A stretch of DNA of 33,599 nucleotides from Saprospiraceae bacterium (GTDB lineage Bacteria > Bacteroidota > Bacteroidia > Chitinophagales > Saprospiraceae). Within the stretch, counting starts at the first letter, position 1. Each line of letters begins with the position of its first letter. The DNA lies in the NCBI GenBank assembly GCA_023300665.1, contig JALZUU010000457.1, positions 1 through 33,599 on the forward strand. The letters are read 5' to 3'. The position numbers and the translations under genes were made by a program. Shown here one piece after another: positions 7,839 through 16,878 of this stretch. The notes below the pieces were generated by a model. It worked only from the letters and a program-made list of their open reading frames with translations. It had not been told where the DNA came from and made no database searches.

Positions 7839-9224
7839 ATGTTTTCTGCTAAGATTTACCGCAGTCGTCGTGCTGCCCTCACTAAAAAAATGAATAAGGG
7901 TGTTCTCCTATTTTTAGGAAATGGTTACAGCCCAATGAATTATAAAGGCAACCCTTATCACTTCCGACAAGACAGTAGTTTCCTCTATTATTTTGGATTA
8001 GATCAAGCAGGGCTTGTCGCAACAATTGATCCTGAAGAAGGTAGAACTATCATCTATGGTGATGAGCTTACCCTAGACGATGTGGTCTGGACAGGTCCTC
8101 AACCGACTATTCGCTCGCTCGCTAAAAAAGTAGGCGTCACCGAAGTAAAAACCAAAGCGGAACTCACCAAATATTTACAGACGATCAATCCCATTAATCG
8201 TCGGGTTCATTATCTTCCGCCATACCGAGGCGCCAATAAAATTAAAATTCACGAATGGCTCAATAAACCAATCGGAGCAGTTGAACGAGATTACTCTCCC
8301 AAACTCGTGGCTACCGTTGCTAAACAACGATCCATCAAGCAAGCAGAAGAAATTAAGGAAATGCACGAGGCCGTAAATCTTAGTGCTGCGATGCACCTAT
8401 CTGCGATGCGCGCAACCCGTGCTGGATTATACGAATCAGATTTAGTCGCAGTAGCTCATGGAGAAGCACTTAAGAAAAATAGCCATCCAGCATATGGGAT
8501 TATTTTAACTATTAATGGTCAGACTTTACACAATCATCACCACGATCAACGACTAAAAAAAGGACAGCTCATACTGGCCGATATGGGGGCAGAATCTTCG
8601 TTACATTATGCAGGTGATATCACACGGACTTTTCCAGTATCTCGAAAATTTTCAAAAAAACAAAAAGAGATTTATCAGATTGTATTGGATGCCCAACTAG
8701 CGGTACTCGATGCCTTAAAACCGGGTGTTAGTTATCGATCTATGCATTTACTTGCTGCTAAAGTAAAAGTAAAAGGATTGAAAAAATTAGGTCTAATGAA
8801 AGGTGATGTAGCTAAAGCAGTAGCAGCTGGTGCACATGCGCTTTTTTTTCCACATGGTCTGGGACATTTGATTGGACTAGATGTACATGATATGGAAGAT
8901 TTGGGAGAAGACATGGTAGGTTACGATAAAGAAACCACTCGTAGTGATCAGTTTGGCTTAGCTTATTTACGTTTAGGAAAAAAACTAAAAAAAGGCTACG
9001 CAATTACAGTTGAACCTGGTATTTATTTTATTCCTGAACTAATGGATCAATGGAAAAAAGAAGGTAAATTTTTGGATTATATTAATTATAAAAAGGTCAA
9101 TGAATATCGTGATTTTGGTGGAATTCGAATCGAAGACAACGTAGTCATTACCGCAAAGGGTTACCAATTATTAGGAGATCCTATTCCAAAAACAATTGCT
9201 GAAATTGAAAAGGTGATGAAATAG
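7839..9224 (+). CDS. pepP: Xaa-Pro aminopeptidase P-like metallopeptidase (M24B)
   Basis: It releases N-terminal residues preceding proline, in the cytoplasm. Residues 1-165 form the creatinase N-like domain (FLGNGYSPMNYKGNPYHFRQ, then SSFLYYFG). The pita-bread catalytic domain follows with all five expected metal ligands: D248 and D260 (ILADMGAESSLHYAGDITRT), H343 (GLGHLIGLDVHD), E392 (VEPGIYF) and E432 (RIEDNVVI). The D-to-D spacing is one residue longer than in E. coli PepP. The length of 461 is usual for the family. It lies 62 nt downstream of the transglycosylase, and a strong hairpin terminator follows the stop. Confidence 0.95.
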   Translation: MFSAKIYRSRRAALTKKMNKGVLLFLGNGYSPMNYKGNPYHFRQDSSFLYYFGLDQAGLVATIDPEEGRTIIYGDELTLDDVVWTGPQPTIRSLAKKVGVTEVKTKAELTKYLQTINPINRRVHYLPPYRGANKIKIHEWLNKPIGAVERDYSPKLVATVAKQRSIKQAEEIKEMHEAVNLSAAMHLSAMRATRAGLYESDLVAVAHGEALKKNSHPAYGIILTINGQTLHNHHHDQRLKKGQLILADMGAESSLHYAGDITRTFPVSRKFSKKQKEIYQIVLDAQLAVLDALKPGVSYRSMHLLAAKVKVKGLKKLGLMKGDVAKAVAAGAHALFFPHGLGHLIGLDVHDMEDLGEDMVGYDKETTRSDQFGLAYLRLGKKLKKGYAITVEPGIYFIPELMDQWKKEGKFLDYINYKKVNEYRDFGGIRIEDNVVITAKGYQLLGDPIPKTIAEIEKVMK

Positions 9225-9230
9225 TTTTTT

Positions 9231-9302
9231 TAGCTATTGGCTATTGGCCCTCTTCTATGGCGATAGCGTGAAGCAAATAGCCAAAAGCCCTTTTTTTTTT
9301 AA
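9231..9302 (+). terminator. Terminator built from an interspersed intergenic repeat
   Basis: GGCTATTGGC (9239-9248) pairs with GCCAAAAGCC (9280-9289) with one mismatch, and 12 T follow from 9291. The left arm is a tandem GCTATTG word (AGCTATTGGCTATTGGCC), and the loop contains GGCGATAGCGTGAAG. The same words recur in other intergenic regions of this window (23.3, 23.5, 31.1 kb). It terminates the aminopeptidase gene; the next gene starts 12 nt beyond the T run. Confidence 0.8.
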
Positions 9303-9313
9303 GATATACTTCG

Positions 9314-10603
9314 ATGTATTATAGACTTGTTCTAATTTCTTTGGTTTTTATTTTTTTCTATGGATGTCAGCCTACGGATGACAAGGCGGTAGAGGCAACT
9401 AAAAAATTGATGGCGAATTATGCAGCAGGGTACGATACTTTAGCGATTCCTAGATTAGAACTTTCCTATCAAAACAATTTAAAAAATATGGCACTGCCGG
9501 ATACGCTGAATCGGCAGGAATCATTTTTTCAGGCATATCAAAAAGACTTGGCAAAAATTGATGCAACGTATCTTCCAGAGGATTTACTAGGAGACTATGA
9601 ACTCCTTGTCTTCGAAATTTCCTTACAACTTGAACGGATACAACTCCAACGAAATCATCAGGAAAATCATCAAAATCGGCCAATTAGTGAGAAAGGCATT
9701 TATTTTATACCCAATGGAAAAGCATGGTATCGTTACTATCTTAAGCGTTGGTTAATGGCCGATGTAGAACCGGAAGCAATGATTGAATTTGGTACTGAAA
9801 AAATTCAATCTGTCCAGCGAGATATTCAAAAGTTACAACGAGATTTAGGTTTTAGAAAAGATACGCTTGCCTTTTATGATCATTTAAACGAACCCTTATT
9901 TAAAGAAAAAAGCAAACGAAAAATACAACGATTATTTGAGGGTCGTCAAGAGATTGTGAAAAAAAATCTAGCTGTTTGCTTTGAAAATATAGCGGTCAAA
10001 TTACCGAATATTGAACGGGGAGACAATCCAGAATTAAGCGAAGTACCCGCTTATTATCGTTCCAGTACAGAGACTTTTTATTATAATGTTTTTGAACAAC
10101 CTTTTAATAAAAGGCTGACAGATTTGCTTTATCTACACGAGGCGATTCCTGGTCATCATTATCAAATGCAAATTGAAAAACTATATAAAGATTCGATTCC
10201 TGCTTTTTATCAATACCTCCCACAAAGTGTCTATCGAGAAGGCTGGGCAGCCTATGTTGAAGAGTTGGGAGAAGAGATGGGTTTGTATCGAACCTTGTAT
10301 GATTTAATGGGTAAGCACGAGTGGAATTTAGTTAGATCCGTTCGAGTGGTTTTAGATATTGGCCTAAATTATCAAGGATGGAGTGATGAAAAAGCGTTGG
10401 CATTTTGGAAAAAAAATATTAGCAATCAAGAAAATATTGCTATGCGAGAAATCAATCGAATGCGACGTTGGCCCGTACAAGTGATTACCTATAAATATGG
10501 TTCTGCTAGAATATTGGAAAAGCGTAGAAAGGCGAAACTAAAAGGAGGATTTAACTTAAAAGATTTTCATCAAGAAATTTTATCACGCGGGGCGGTGTTC
10601 TAA
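9314..10603 (+). CDS. DUF885 family lipoprotein, putative zinc metallopeptidase
   Basis: The N-terminus is a lipoprotein signal (hydrophobic residues 4-16, then FFYGC with Cys18 as the likely lipidated residue), so the protein sits in the periplasm or outer membrane. The DUF885 core is clear: AYYRSSTETFYYNVFEQPF, then the histidine motif HEAIPGHH (residues 275-282) and the downstream REGWAAYVEELG that supplies another acidic residue. DUF885 proteins resemble gluzincin-type peptidases, but most have no known substrate. At 429 residues it is shorter than the usual 550-600, with the N-terminal part reduced. Its last 21 nt overlap the 3' end of the convergent cyclase gene. Confidence 0.88.
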   Translation: MYYRLVLISLVFIFFYGCQPTDDKAVEATKKLMANYAAGYDTLAIPRLELSYQNNLKNMALPDTLNRQESFFQAYQKDLAKIDATYLPEDLLGDYELLVFEISLQLERIQLQRNHQENHQNRPISEKGIYFIPNGKAWYRYYLKRWLMADVEPEAMIEFGTEKIQSVQRDIQKLQRDLGFRKDTLAFYDHLNEPLFKEKSKRKIQRLFEGRQEIVKKNLAVCFENIAVKLPNIERGDNPELSEVPAYYRSSTETFYYNVFEQPFNKRLTDLLYLHEAIPGHHYQMQIEKLYKDSIPAFYQYLPQSVYREGWAAYVEELGEEMGLYRTLYDLMGKHEWNLVRSVRVVLDIGLNYQGWSDEKALAFWKKNISNQENIAMREINRMRRWPVQVITYKYGSARILEKRRKAKLKGGFNLKDFHQEILSRGAVF

Positions 10604-13066
10604 TTTTTCTTCCACAAAGTACATATCTACCGAACCTTTATTTTTAGCCACCACACCTCCACGATACTGACATTTGTATAAATCCTTCACGTGTTTATAA
10701 GTAGCATCTGAAATATTTATCCGACCATCTTCTCCACTACTTTCCATTCTACTGGCCAAATTAACCGTATCGCCCCAGATATCATAGGCAAATTTTTTCT
10801 TTCCAACAACTCCAGCGATTACTTCCCCTGTATGAATTCCGATGCGCATTCCCCAGTATTTTCTCCCTTCTTTTTTTCTAGTATTTCGTCTTTCCGCAAT
10901 ATAGTCTTGCATAGCTACCGCTGCATTGACCGCATTAATTGGGTTCGTTTTATTAGCTGCAGGTACTCCTCCGGCACACATATAAGAGTCACCAATCGTT
11001 TTTATTTTTTCCATATTATTTTGTTCCATGATTTCGTCAAATTTCATAAAACAAATATTAAGTTCTTCAATTAATTCATCCGGTTCCATCTCTTCGGCTG
11101 CAGAAGTAAATTCACTAAAATCAGAAAAAAGCACAGAGACCATTTCGTAATTTCGAGGAGTCGCTATACCTGTTTCTTTAAGTTCTTGAGCGATTTCTGC
11201 GGGGAGAATATTTAGGAGAATTCCTTCTGCTTTTTGCCGTTCCTCTTCTACTTGTTGATGACTATGCTCAATTTCAATTTTTTGATTTTCGATCTGTTCA
11301 TTTTGTTGAGCCAACTTTCGATTAGCGCTTCGAAAATAAAAGAGACCTGCCAAAATCATCAACAATATTAAGAGACCAATACCAGATAAGACATAAATCG
11401 TTTCCAATTCTCCTTGTCGTTTTTCTAAGTTTAAGCGATCTAACTCTTGTTGTTGTGTTAGTAAATTTTTGTCTTTAGTTAGCAAGTCTTTGTCTTTTTT
11501 TAGCACTTCATTTTCTCTAGAGATTTTTTGTTGTTTAAGTCTTTCAAGTTCTTCTTTTTGACGCAATTCACCGAGCGATCGTTCTTTCTGTTCGGTCTCT
11601 AGTCGTTGAGCGGTGAGTCGTAAAGTCTGTTCGGTACGTTCGGTTTCTAATGCTTTATTTTTTATTTCTCCTTCTTGAATAGCCCGTTCTTGTTGTAGCC
11701 GAATTAGTTCACTTTCTTTGGTTTTGTTTTCGAGTTGAAGCTTTTCAGATTCCAGAGATATTTTATCTTTTTCTAAATTAAGTTGACTAATCATCAACTT
11801 TTGAATATCCTGTTGAACCATCAAAAGTCTCATTTCTTTTTCTGATCGATTGAGTAAGAATTGTTGTTGGAGTAAATCCTGTTGACGTTTACGATCTTCT
11901 AGCAGAAAAGAATCTCGAAGGGTAAGATGGCGTTGATAATAATCAAGAGCAGCTTCATATTCGTATAATTTTTCATTAATATTTCCAGCGGTAGTATAAA
12001 TATCAATCAGTAGTTTTTGGTTATTTTTATCATTCGCAATTTGCTGTGCTTCGTCAATAGATAGCTTGGCATTATAGATATCTTCGCTATTAAAATAAAT
12101 AACCGCTAGCGAATAGACTAGGTTTGCCATTTCTTCATTAGGGTCTCCGTTTTTTCGCAGTATTTTTTTTGCTTGATTCAAATAATCAATTGCATTATTA
12201 GAACGTTTTAGGTTATGATAAGTAATACCAATGTTCGTCAATAATGCTGCTCGATCCACATAGTCTTCCTTCTTACAAAGGTCTTCTGTTTCCTCAAAAT
12301 ACATTAATGCTTCTTGGTGGTTTCCAAGTGCGCTGTGGATAAATCCAATATTATTATTAATGGTAGCACGAAGCTTTGGATCATCGTGCTTTTCAACAAT
12401 TTTCTTTATTCTTTTATTATACGCAAGTGCTTCGTTCAGAAGGCCAGCATTTTTATAAAGTGAGACAATCCGTTGATAAAGCTGCAATCGTTTTTCATCC
12501 TTTTGACTCTTTAGATATAAATCTTCCAATTCTCCAAAATAAATCATTGCACTATCTTGCTGTCCCGTTAGAAAATAATTTTCCCCAATTTTTTCATAAA
12601 GAGAAGTTCCTTCCGCAAGTTCGAAATCATCCCCAATAATTTGTATCGCTCGTTGATAATAAATCTTGGCTTGTTCGTTGAGATTTTCTAATCCATAAAT
12701 ATCTCCCATCTGAACCATCATCTCATAATGCATCATTTGATTATCTCCTTCATCTCGATTACTTTCTCGAATTACTTGCAACGCATACCTCAATGCAGTT
12801 GGTAAGTTCCCTTGTTTTTTTTCAAAATAAGAAAGCTCAGCTAAGGTACGTTGGACGGCCCAGCTATCATTAATAGAGTTCGCAATATTGTAAGCATTTT
12901 TTAAAACAGCTTGAATTGAATCTGGATCTTTTAACTTACGAGATTGATCCAATAGTTCAAAGACCGCCGTACTTTCAGAGACGCCGAATTCTAACTCTTG
13001 CGCTGTAGTTGTACAGGCAAAAAAGCAAAAAGCAAGTAATGATGTTAATTTAACAATCGTTTTCAA
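10583..13066 (-). CDS. TPR-domain transmembrane adenylate cyclase (class III)
   Basis: This 827-residue sensor-type protein has an export signal (residues 4-22), TPR-like helical repeats (about 30-390), a long coiled coil (about 395-550, many K/E/Q/L), one transmembrane helix (about 555-577), a second short coiled coil and a C-terminal class III cyclase domain (about 640-815). Metal-binding aspartates are D649 (LFSDFSEF) and D693 (TIGDSYM). K689 and D762 (in YDIWGDTVN) occupy the positions that select ATP over GTP; N769 and R773 are the transition-state residues. It should therefore make cAMP in the cytoplasm in response to something sensed by periplasmic TPRs. The start is TTG (13066), 9 nt after the receptor stop, so it is the last gene of the rof-receptor operon. 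Ligand and effector are unknown. Confidence 0.9.
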   Translation of the reverse strand: MKTIVKLTSLLAFCFFACTTTAQELEFGVSESTAVFELLDQSRKLKDPDSIQAVLKNAYNIANSINDSWAVQRTLAELSYFEKKQGNLPTALRYALQVIRESNRDEGDNQMMHYEMMVQMGDIYGLENLNEQAKIYYQRAIQIIGDDFELAEGTSLYEKIGENYFLTGQQDSAMIYFGELEDLYLKSQKDEKRLQLYQRIVSLYKNAGLLNEALAYNKRIKKIVEKHDDPKLRATINNNIGFIHSALGNHQEALMYFEETEDLCKKEDYVDRAALLTNIGITYHNLKRSNNAIDYLNQAKKILRKNGDPNEEMANLVYSLAVIYFNSEDIYNAKLSIDEAQQIANDKNNQKLLIDIYTTAGNINEKLYEYEAALDYYQRHLTLRDSFLLEDRKRQQDLLQQQFLLNRSEKEMRLLMVQQDIQKLMISQLNLEKDKISLESEKLQLENKTKESELIRLQQERAIQEGEIKNKALETERTEQTLRLTAQRLETEQKERSLGELRQKEELERLKQQKISRENEVLKKDKDLLTKDKNLLTQQQELDRLNLEKRQGELETIYVLSGIGLLILLMILAGLFYFRSANRKLAQQNEQIENQKIEIEHSHQQVEEERQKAEGILLNILPAEIAQELKETGIATPRNYEMVSVLFSDFSEFTSAAEEMEPDELIEELNICFMKFDEIMEQNNMEKIKTIGDSYMCAGGVPAANKTNPINAVNAAVAMQDYIAERRNTRKKEGRKYWGMRIGIHTGEVIAGVVGKKKFAYDIWGDTVNLASRMESSGEDGRINISDATYKHVKDLYKCQYRGGVVAKNKGSVDMYFVEEKLEHRPA

Positions 13067-13075
13067 ATTGTTTGT

Positions 13076-15361
13076 TTATTGCATTCGATAACTCATCCCC
13101 AACCAAAAGGTTCTACTTCGTTGTGGATTATAAGCCAAATCATCCAGGGTCCCTGTTGCTCCGATTCCGCCATAGTAAGTATTAAAAAAATTGTCAATTT
13201 TCCAAAAAGCATTAAAGCTACTCGATAGTTGTAATCTTCCCATAAAATCAAGATTAAAATACCTTGAGGAAGTAAATTCTCGAGTACCTTCTGCTTCAAT
13301 AAAATTTCGATTATTCCAATCATCCGAAAAGAAGCCGTTTAGATGAAGGTAAAGCCGTTTTATCAATCGAAAAGAAGTATTTATCTGTCCATAGTATAAC
13401 GGTTGCATTCTTACACTTTCAATCCTTCCTCCATCAAAAGGTAAAATTTCTCTACCTCGACTAAGGTTAAAACTTCCTCTTATTTCCAAGTCTCTATCTT
13501 CCCATAAATCATTTAGTGTGAAATTTATTTGAGAACCATAAAGTAAAGATTCAGATGCATCATCATTTGAAAATCCAGTCAAAACTTGAACTTCTTGTGG
13601 ATTAGAAAAATCAAAATTTGTGAAAGGAGAAATGATATTATTGGTACGATTAACAAAAAAATTAAAATTCACGTTGACTTTTTTATTCAATCGAAACCGA
13701 AAACCAAAGTCTGCAGACTCCGTTTCCTCCGGAAGTATAGGTAGCGGATTTGTGGTAAAATCTGTAAAACTAGTAGACCGCACCAAGTAGGTATTAGCAC
13801 CATAAAAAGGAGAAGGTGCTCGAAAAGCCGTAGCCAAAGAACCATAAGCAGAAAGACGAGGACTGATCTTGTAAAGCATCCCAATTCGTGGATTCACCGT
13901 CTTCCCAAAATTACTAAATGAATCATAACGAATCCCCGCAATGATATTTAGTTTTTTCAGCGTTAAATATAACTGTGTAAATAATCCAAGACTTGCATTA
14001 ATATCATCATCTACAAAGATGGGACCTCTCTCCTGATTTCTTGCATTAGGTGTATTTAAATAGTTTATCAGAGGTTGATTAATATCTGCTGCTAGATTTA
14101 AGCCCATGACTACCTCAAGATTCTTAATAGGCCGAATATTTAGTAATTGCTCTAGCCGAAAATCATTTGAAGAAGCATACTGATATCTACGTCCAGAAAA
14201 ATAGGTATTAAAATTTTCATTGTTAATCGTATCTCTTAATGCAGGTGCTCCACTAAAAAGTGTATTTACATAAAACTTCAATACTTTAGATAAGTTATTA
14301 TTTACATAAATAGTAGAAGAATTATTATCCATCTCATAACCAATATAATTAATGTTGATATTCATTCCCCATTTAGGTTTCTTTTTGGTAAAGCCAACAT
14401 TAAAGGTATTGATGGTCTCACCAGTAAACGTAGATGGATCAGCGTAAGAGACTGCCAATGGATTTAGACCAATTGCGCTATGATCACGACGATACATTTT
14501 ACTAAATGAAAGATTAAACGCTCGATATTTAAGGTCTACCCTCAATGACTTACTGAGATGCGGTAAGTCATTAATTACATTCTGATCAATACTGCCTACA
14601 TAATTAGGATTATCAAGATAGCTTGTATCGTTTAAATCTTGCCGATATAGCAATGGATTATAAAGCACCGCTCGATCATACTCTATATTTCGGGTATCAA
14701 ATTCCGTTGTACTTCCAGATACAGAAAATCTTAAAACACGCTTACCCTTGCCTATTTTTCCACCAAACATTACGCTGAGGTGGTTGTATTGATTACTACC
14801 AATACCAAGATCCGCTTGCGCGTAAATAGGACGTTCTGTTTGTAAAGTAATTATGTTGATGACTCCTGCTGAGGCATCGGCGCCATAGATAGAAGCACCA
14901 GGTCCAAAAATAATTTCAATTCGCTCCGCTTCTTTGATGGGAAGCTGAGCACCGATGGGCATTCCATTGACCACAAATGGTTTGACGGGCAGATCATTTA
15001 TCAAAATTTTAGTATAACCATTTCCCAATAGCCCCCGCATTACAAAGGTTTCTCCTTCTAAGGCAGATCCTGGTTGAGAAACTCTGATTCCTGGAACCGT
15101 TTTGAGAACATCAACCAACGTGTTATGGTTATTTTTAAAAATTTCTTCTCGGGTAACTACATAAATCGTGAATGGCAATTCATCGACCGATTGTAAGGTT
15201 CGACTAGCGGACAATACGCGCTGATCGTTTTCTCCGAGAGGATGAATTTTGACATCACTTTGCCCTAACCGATCAAAAGAAAGCAAATCGCTCGATGGTT
15301 CCTGAGCAGAAAGATGATTTGCAACAACTAATAAAAGTAGATATAGCCAGTGTTTTTTCAT
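13076..15361 (-). CDS. TonB-dependent outer-membrane receptor
   Basis: The roughly 761-residue protein begins with a clear signal peptide (MKKHWLYLLLLVVANHLSAQ). A frame extension upstream to 15385 exists, but the ATG at 15361 fits the signal. The plug domain spans about residues 45-165 (ELPFTIYVVTREEIFKNNHN, VDVLKTVPGIRV, FVMRGLLGNGYTKILINDLP, then RIEIIFGPGASIYGADASAG and VINIITL). A long 22-strand-type barrel follows, ending in an aromatic-rich strand (FWLGMSYRMQ). There is no N-terminal carboxypeptidase-regulatory-like domain and no SusD gene nearby, so it is not a typical SusC system; it is closer to siderophore, vitamin or metal receptors. The substrate cannot be told. It lies between the rof-like gene and the cyclase. 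Confidence 0.92.
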   Translation of the reverse strand: MKKHWLYLLLLVVANHLSAQEPSSDLLSFDRLGQSDVKIHPLGENDQRVLSASRTLQSVDELPFTIYVVTREEIFKNNHNTLVDVLKTVPGIRVSQPGSALEGETFVMRGLLGNGYTKILINDLPVKPFVVNGMPIGAQLPIKEAERIEIIFGPGASIYGADASAGVINIITLQTERPIYAQADLGIGSNQYNHLSVMFGGKIGKGKRVLRFSVSGSTTEFDTRNIEYDRAVLYNPLLYRQDLNDTSYLDNPNYVGSIDQNVINDLPHLSKSLRVDLKYRAFNLSFSKMYRRDHSAIGLNPLAVSYADPSTFTGETINTFNVGFTKKKPKWGMNININYIGYEMDNNSSTIYVNNNLSKVLKFYVNTLFSGAPALRDTINNENFNTYFSGRRYQYASSNDFRLEQLLNIRPIKNLEVVMGLNLAADINQPLINYLNTPNARNQERGPIFVDDDINASLGLFTQLYLTLKKLNIIAGIRYDSFSNFGKTVNPRIGMLYKISPRLSAYGSLATAFRAPSPFYGANTYLVRSTSFTDFTTNPLPILPEETESADFGFRFRLNKKVNVNFNFFVNRTNNIISPFTNFDFSNPQEVQVLTGFSNDDASESLLYGSQINFTLNDLWEDRDLEIRGSFNLSRGREILPFDGGRIESVRMQPLYYGQINTSFRLIKRLYLHLNGFFSDDWNNRNFIEAEGTREFTSSRYFNLDFMGRLQLSSSFNAFWKIDNFFNTYYGGIGATGTLDDLAYNPQRSRTFWLGMSYRMQ

Positions 15362-15375
15362 AGTTAAAATAAATC

Positions 15376-15624
15376 TCAAGAGCAAGATAGTATATTTTCC
15401 TTTCCATCTGCCGAAATCAGATAATCTAACCGAATAAGTTTTCCATCTAATAATTCAATATATTCTGCCTTTTCTTTGGTAAAAACATCTTTAATCATTG
15501 TCTGCTCGGTTATTTGTTCGTCTGCTTCATTTCGATAGACAATTTCACAAATTTTCTTTTGCATAACTAATAAGACTAATTCATCGTAATAATTACAATC
15601 AATTGGATGATATTTTTTTTCCAT
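15376..15624 (-). CDS. rof: Rho-binding antiterminator, Rof/YaeO-like
   Basis: This 82-residue protein starts EKKYHPIDCNYYDELVLLVM, matching the Rof pattern (Y-x-PIxCxxYDxLE). It continues with short beta-strands (ICEIVYRNEAD, AEYIELLDGKLIRLDYLISA) expected of the small Sm-like barrel. E. coli Rof binds Rho and blocks its RNA-binding site, reducing termination. It is the first gene of the minus-strand operon: its stop is 14 nt before the receptor start. Rho is encoded about 8 kb away in the same window. Sequence similarity to E. coli Rof is weak outside the N-terminal motif, so the function is probable rather than certain. Confidence 0.75.
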   Translation of the reverse strand: MEKKYHPIDCNYYDELVLLVMQKKICEIVYRNEADEQITEQTMIKDVFTKEKAEYIELLDGKLIRLDYLISADGKENILSCS

Positions 15625-15735
15625 AAACCATTCTTTTATTGATCCTTAGCATAATAATTGATAAAGAATAAGGGTATACGCCTCATTTCCATCATCGAAG
15701 TTCATAAAGACTTCATTATATAAATATATACCGTC

Positions 15736-16326
15736 ATGGGTCAATTAGCATTTTTATATACCTCTATAAATGTAGTAAAAAGAAAGCTCTTTAGTAAAAG
15801 TACATTGGTAAATGACCATCTTAAGGTAAATTCTACCCTTAAATATACGGAATGGACCGGAAAAAAAGACCATAACTGGCATGAACCAGCTAATTGGTCC
15901 AATGGATTACCTTTTCGCTATTTACATGCATTTATCCCACGAGTACCTCGAGGAAATCATTTTCCTCAAATTATTGATCCTTGCCAAATCAATTTTACGG
16001 TTAAGAATGAAGGAATTATCTCCAATCAAGGACAAATCGAAATAACTGGCCACGGATTAATGCAAAATCACGGAATTCTGAAAATTGAAAAAAAAGGAGT
16101 TCTTAATAATTTTGGTAAGCTAATCAACCACGGTACGCTTCGAAATGAAGGACACCTCAATTCTCAAAGCCTTTTCTGTAATCTGAAGGCCATCGAAAAC
16201 AATGGAACTATCACCAAAGAATCTCGTATTCTACAACTATCAGAGCTTTTAAAAGCTGAAGTAAATCCATTGGCGGTATTCGATTCTATCAAAAATCAAA
16301 CGCTTGTAACTACCCAAAAAAGCTAA
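15736..16326 (+). CDS. Hypothetical protein with NW motif and N/G-rich beta repeats
   Basis: I do not recognise a full-length family. Residues 37-60 read like the TEWTGKKDHNWHEPANWSNG motif (W-T-G...W...aNW..G..P), common in large secreted Bacteroidota proteins. Residues 91-160 contain repeated N-x-G units (NEGIISNQG, MQNHGILKI, LNNFGKLINHGTLRNEG, ENNGTI) that suggest a short right-handed beta-helix. Those relatives are normally secreted, but no signal peptide and no T9SS tail is visible here, and the protein is only 196 residues long. It could be a remnant of a larger exported protein, or it may start differently. It is divergent from the rof gene, with 111 bp between the two starts. Confidence 0.65.
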   Translation: MGQLAFLYTSINVVKRKLFSKSTLVNDHLKVNSTLKYTEWTGKKDHNWHEPANWSNGLPFRYLHAFIPRVPRGNHFPQIIDPCQINFTVKNEGIISNQGQIEITGHGLMQNHGILKIEKKGVLNNFGKLINHGTLRNEGHLNSQSLFCNLKAIENNGTITKESRILQLSELLKAEVNPLAVFDSIKNQTLVTTQKS

Positions 16327-16395
16327 CAAACACATATCAACTAAAAATATTTATAAATTATTAGTCAAAACCTGTATTTTTAAATTCATATTTTT

Positions 16396-16403
16396 TATAT
16401 TTG
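16396..16403 (+). promoter_or_regulatory. Candidate Bacteroidota -7 promoter element
   Basis: TATATTTG is an exact match to the Bacteroidota consensus TAnnTTTG, set in a T-rich stretch. No clear TTG -33 box is visible at the usual distance. If used, transcription would start near 16410 and leave a leader of about 470 nt before the glycoside hydrolase-like gene at 16879. Confidence 0.45.
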
Positions 16404-16878
16404 TGCACGGCGTTAGAATTACATTTAGCTTTTCTTCTAACAAACTTTCACAAAAAGCAAAATATAACCTACCTACAATTGTGTATTCTCAGGCATTTAT
16501 TTGCTAAGTACACAGTTTTTTTATTCCCGAAACCTGACCTATAAGCCTCAATATGAGGCTCCAATTACCGCATTTTAAACCTTAAAGACCTTTGTCTTGA
16601 GTTTTATTTTTGTTGAAAAACAATTAATAATCCTGTTGAATTGAAGCTTTTAATAAAATCAACCTTTGTGGCTGCAAACACAAAAGGCCTGATTGTTAAA
16701 ATTTATTATTGGCTTCTTACATATAACTCTGGTCGTATGACCGGGCCACACACTAATATTTTCTACAAAGTAATTATTTCCAATCTGCGAAATAATACAC
16801 TTAATCGATATTATAATAGTCGTATGTGTCCCTGTCACCTGATCAGTAAATTCACAAACCGAACTGTTAAAAACGATT
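16404..16878 (+). other. Long putative 5' leader of the GH-like gene with several hairpins
   Basis: No convincing gene occupies these 475 bases. Several stems are visible: GTTAGAA (16412-16418) with TTCTAAC (about 16435-16441), AGCCTC-AATAT-GAGGCT around 16544-16560, and GGTC-GTAT-GACC around 16732-16743. A 123-codon frame (16641-17012) runs out of frame into the following gene and has no recognisable features, so I do not call it. The region may be a structured untranslated leader or may hold a small RNA. Confidence 0.4.

Noticed and set aside
13076-15361. SusC-type polysaccharide utilisation locus
   Set aside because: The receptor lacks the carboxypeptidase-regulatory-like N-terminal domain and no SusD gene is adjacent.
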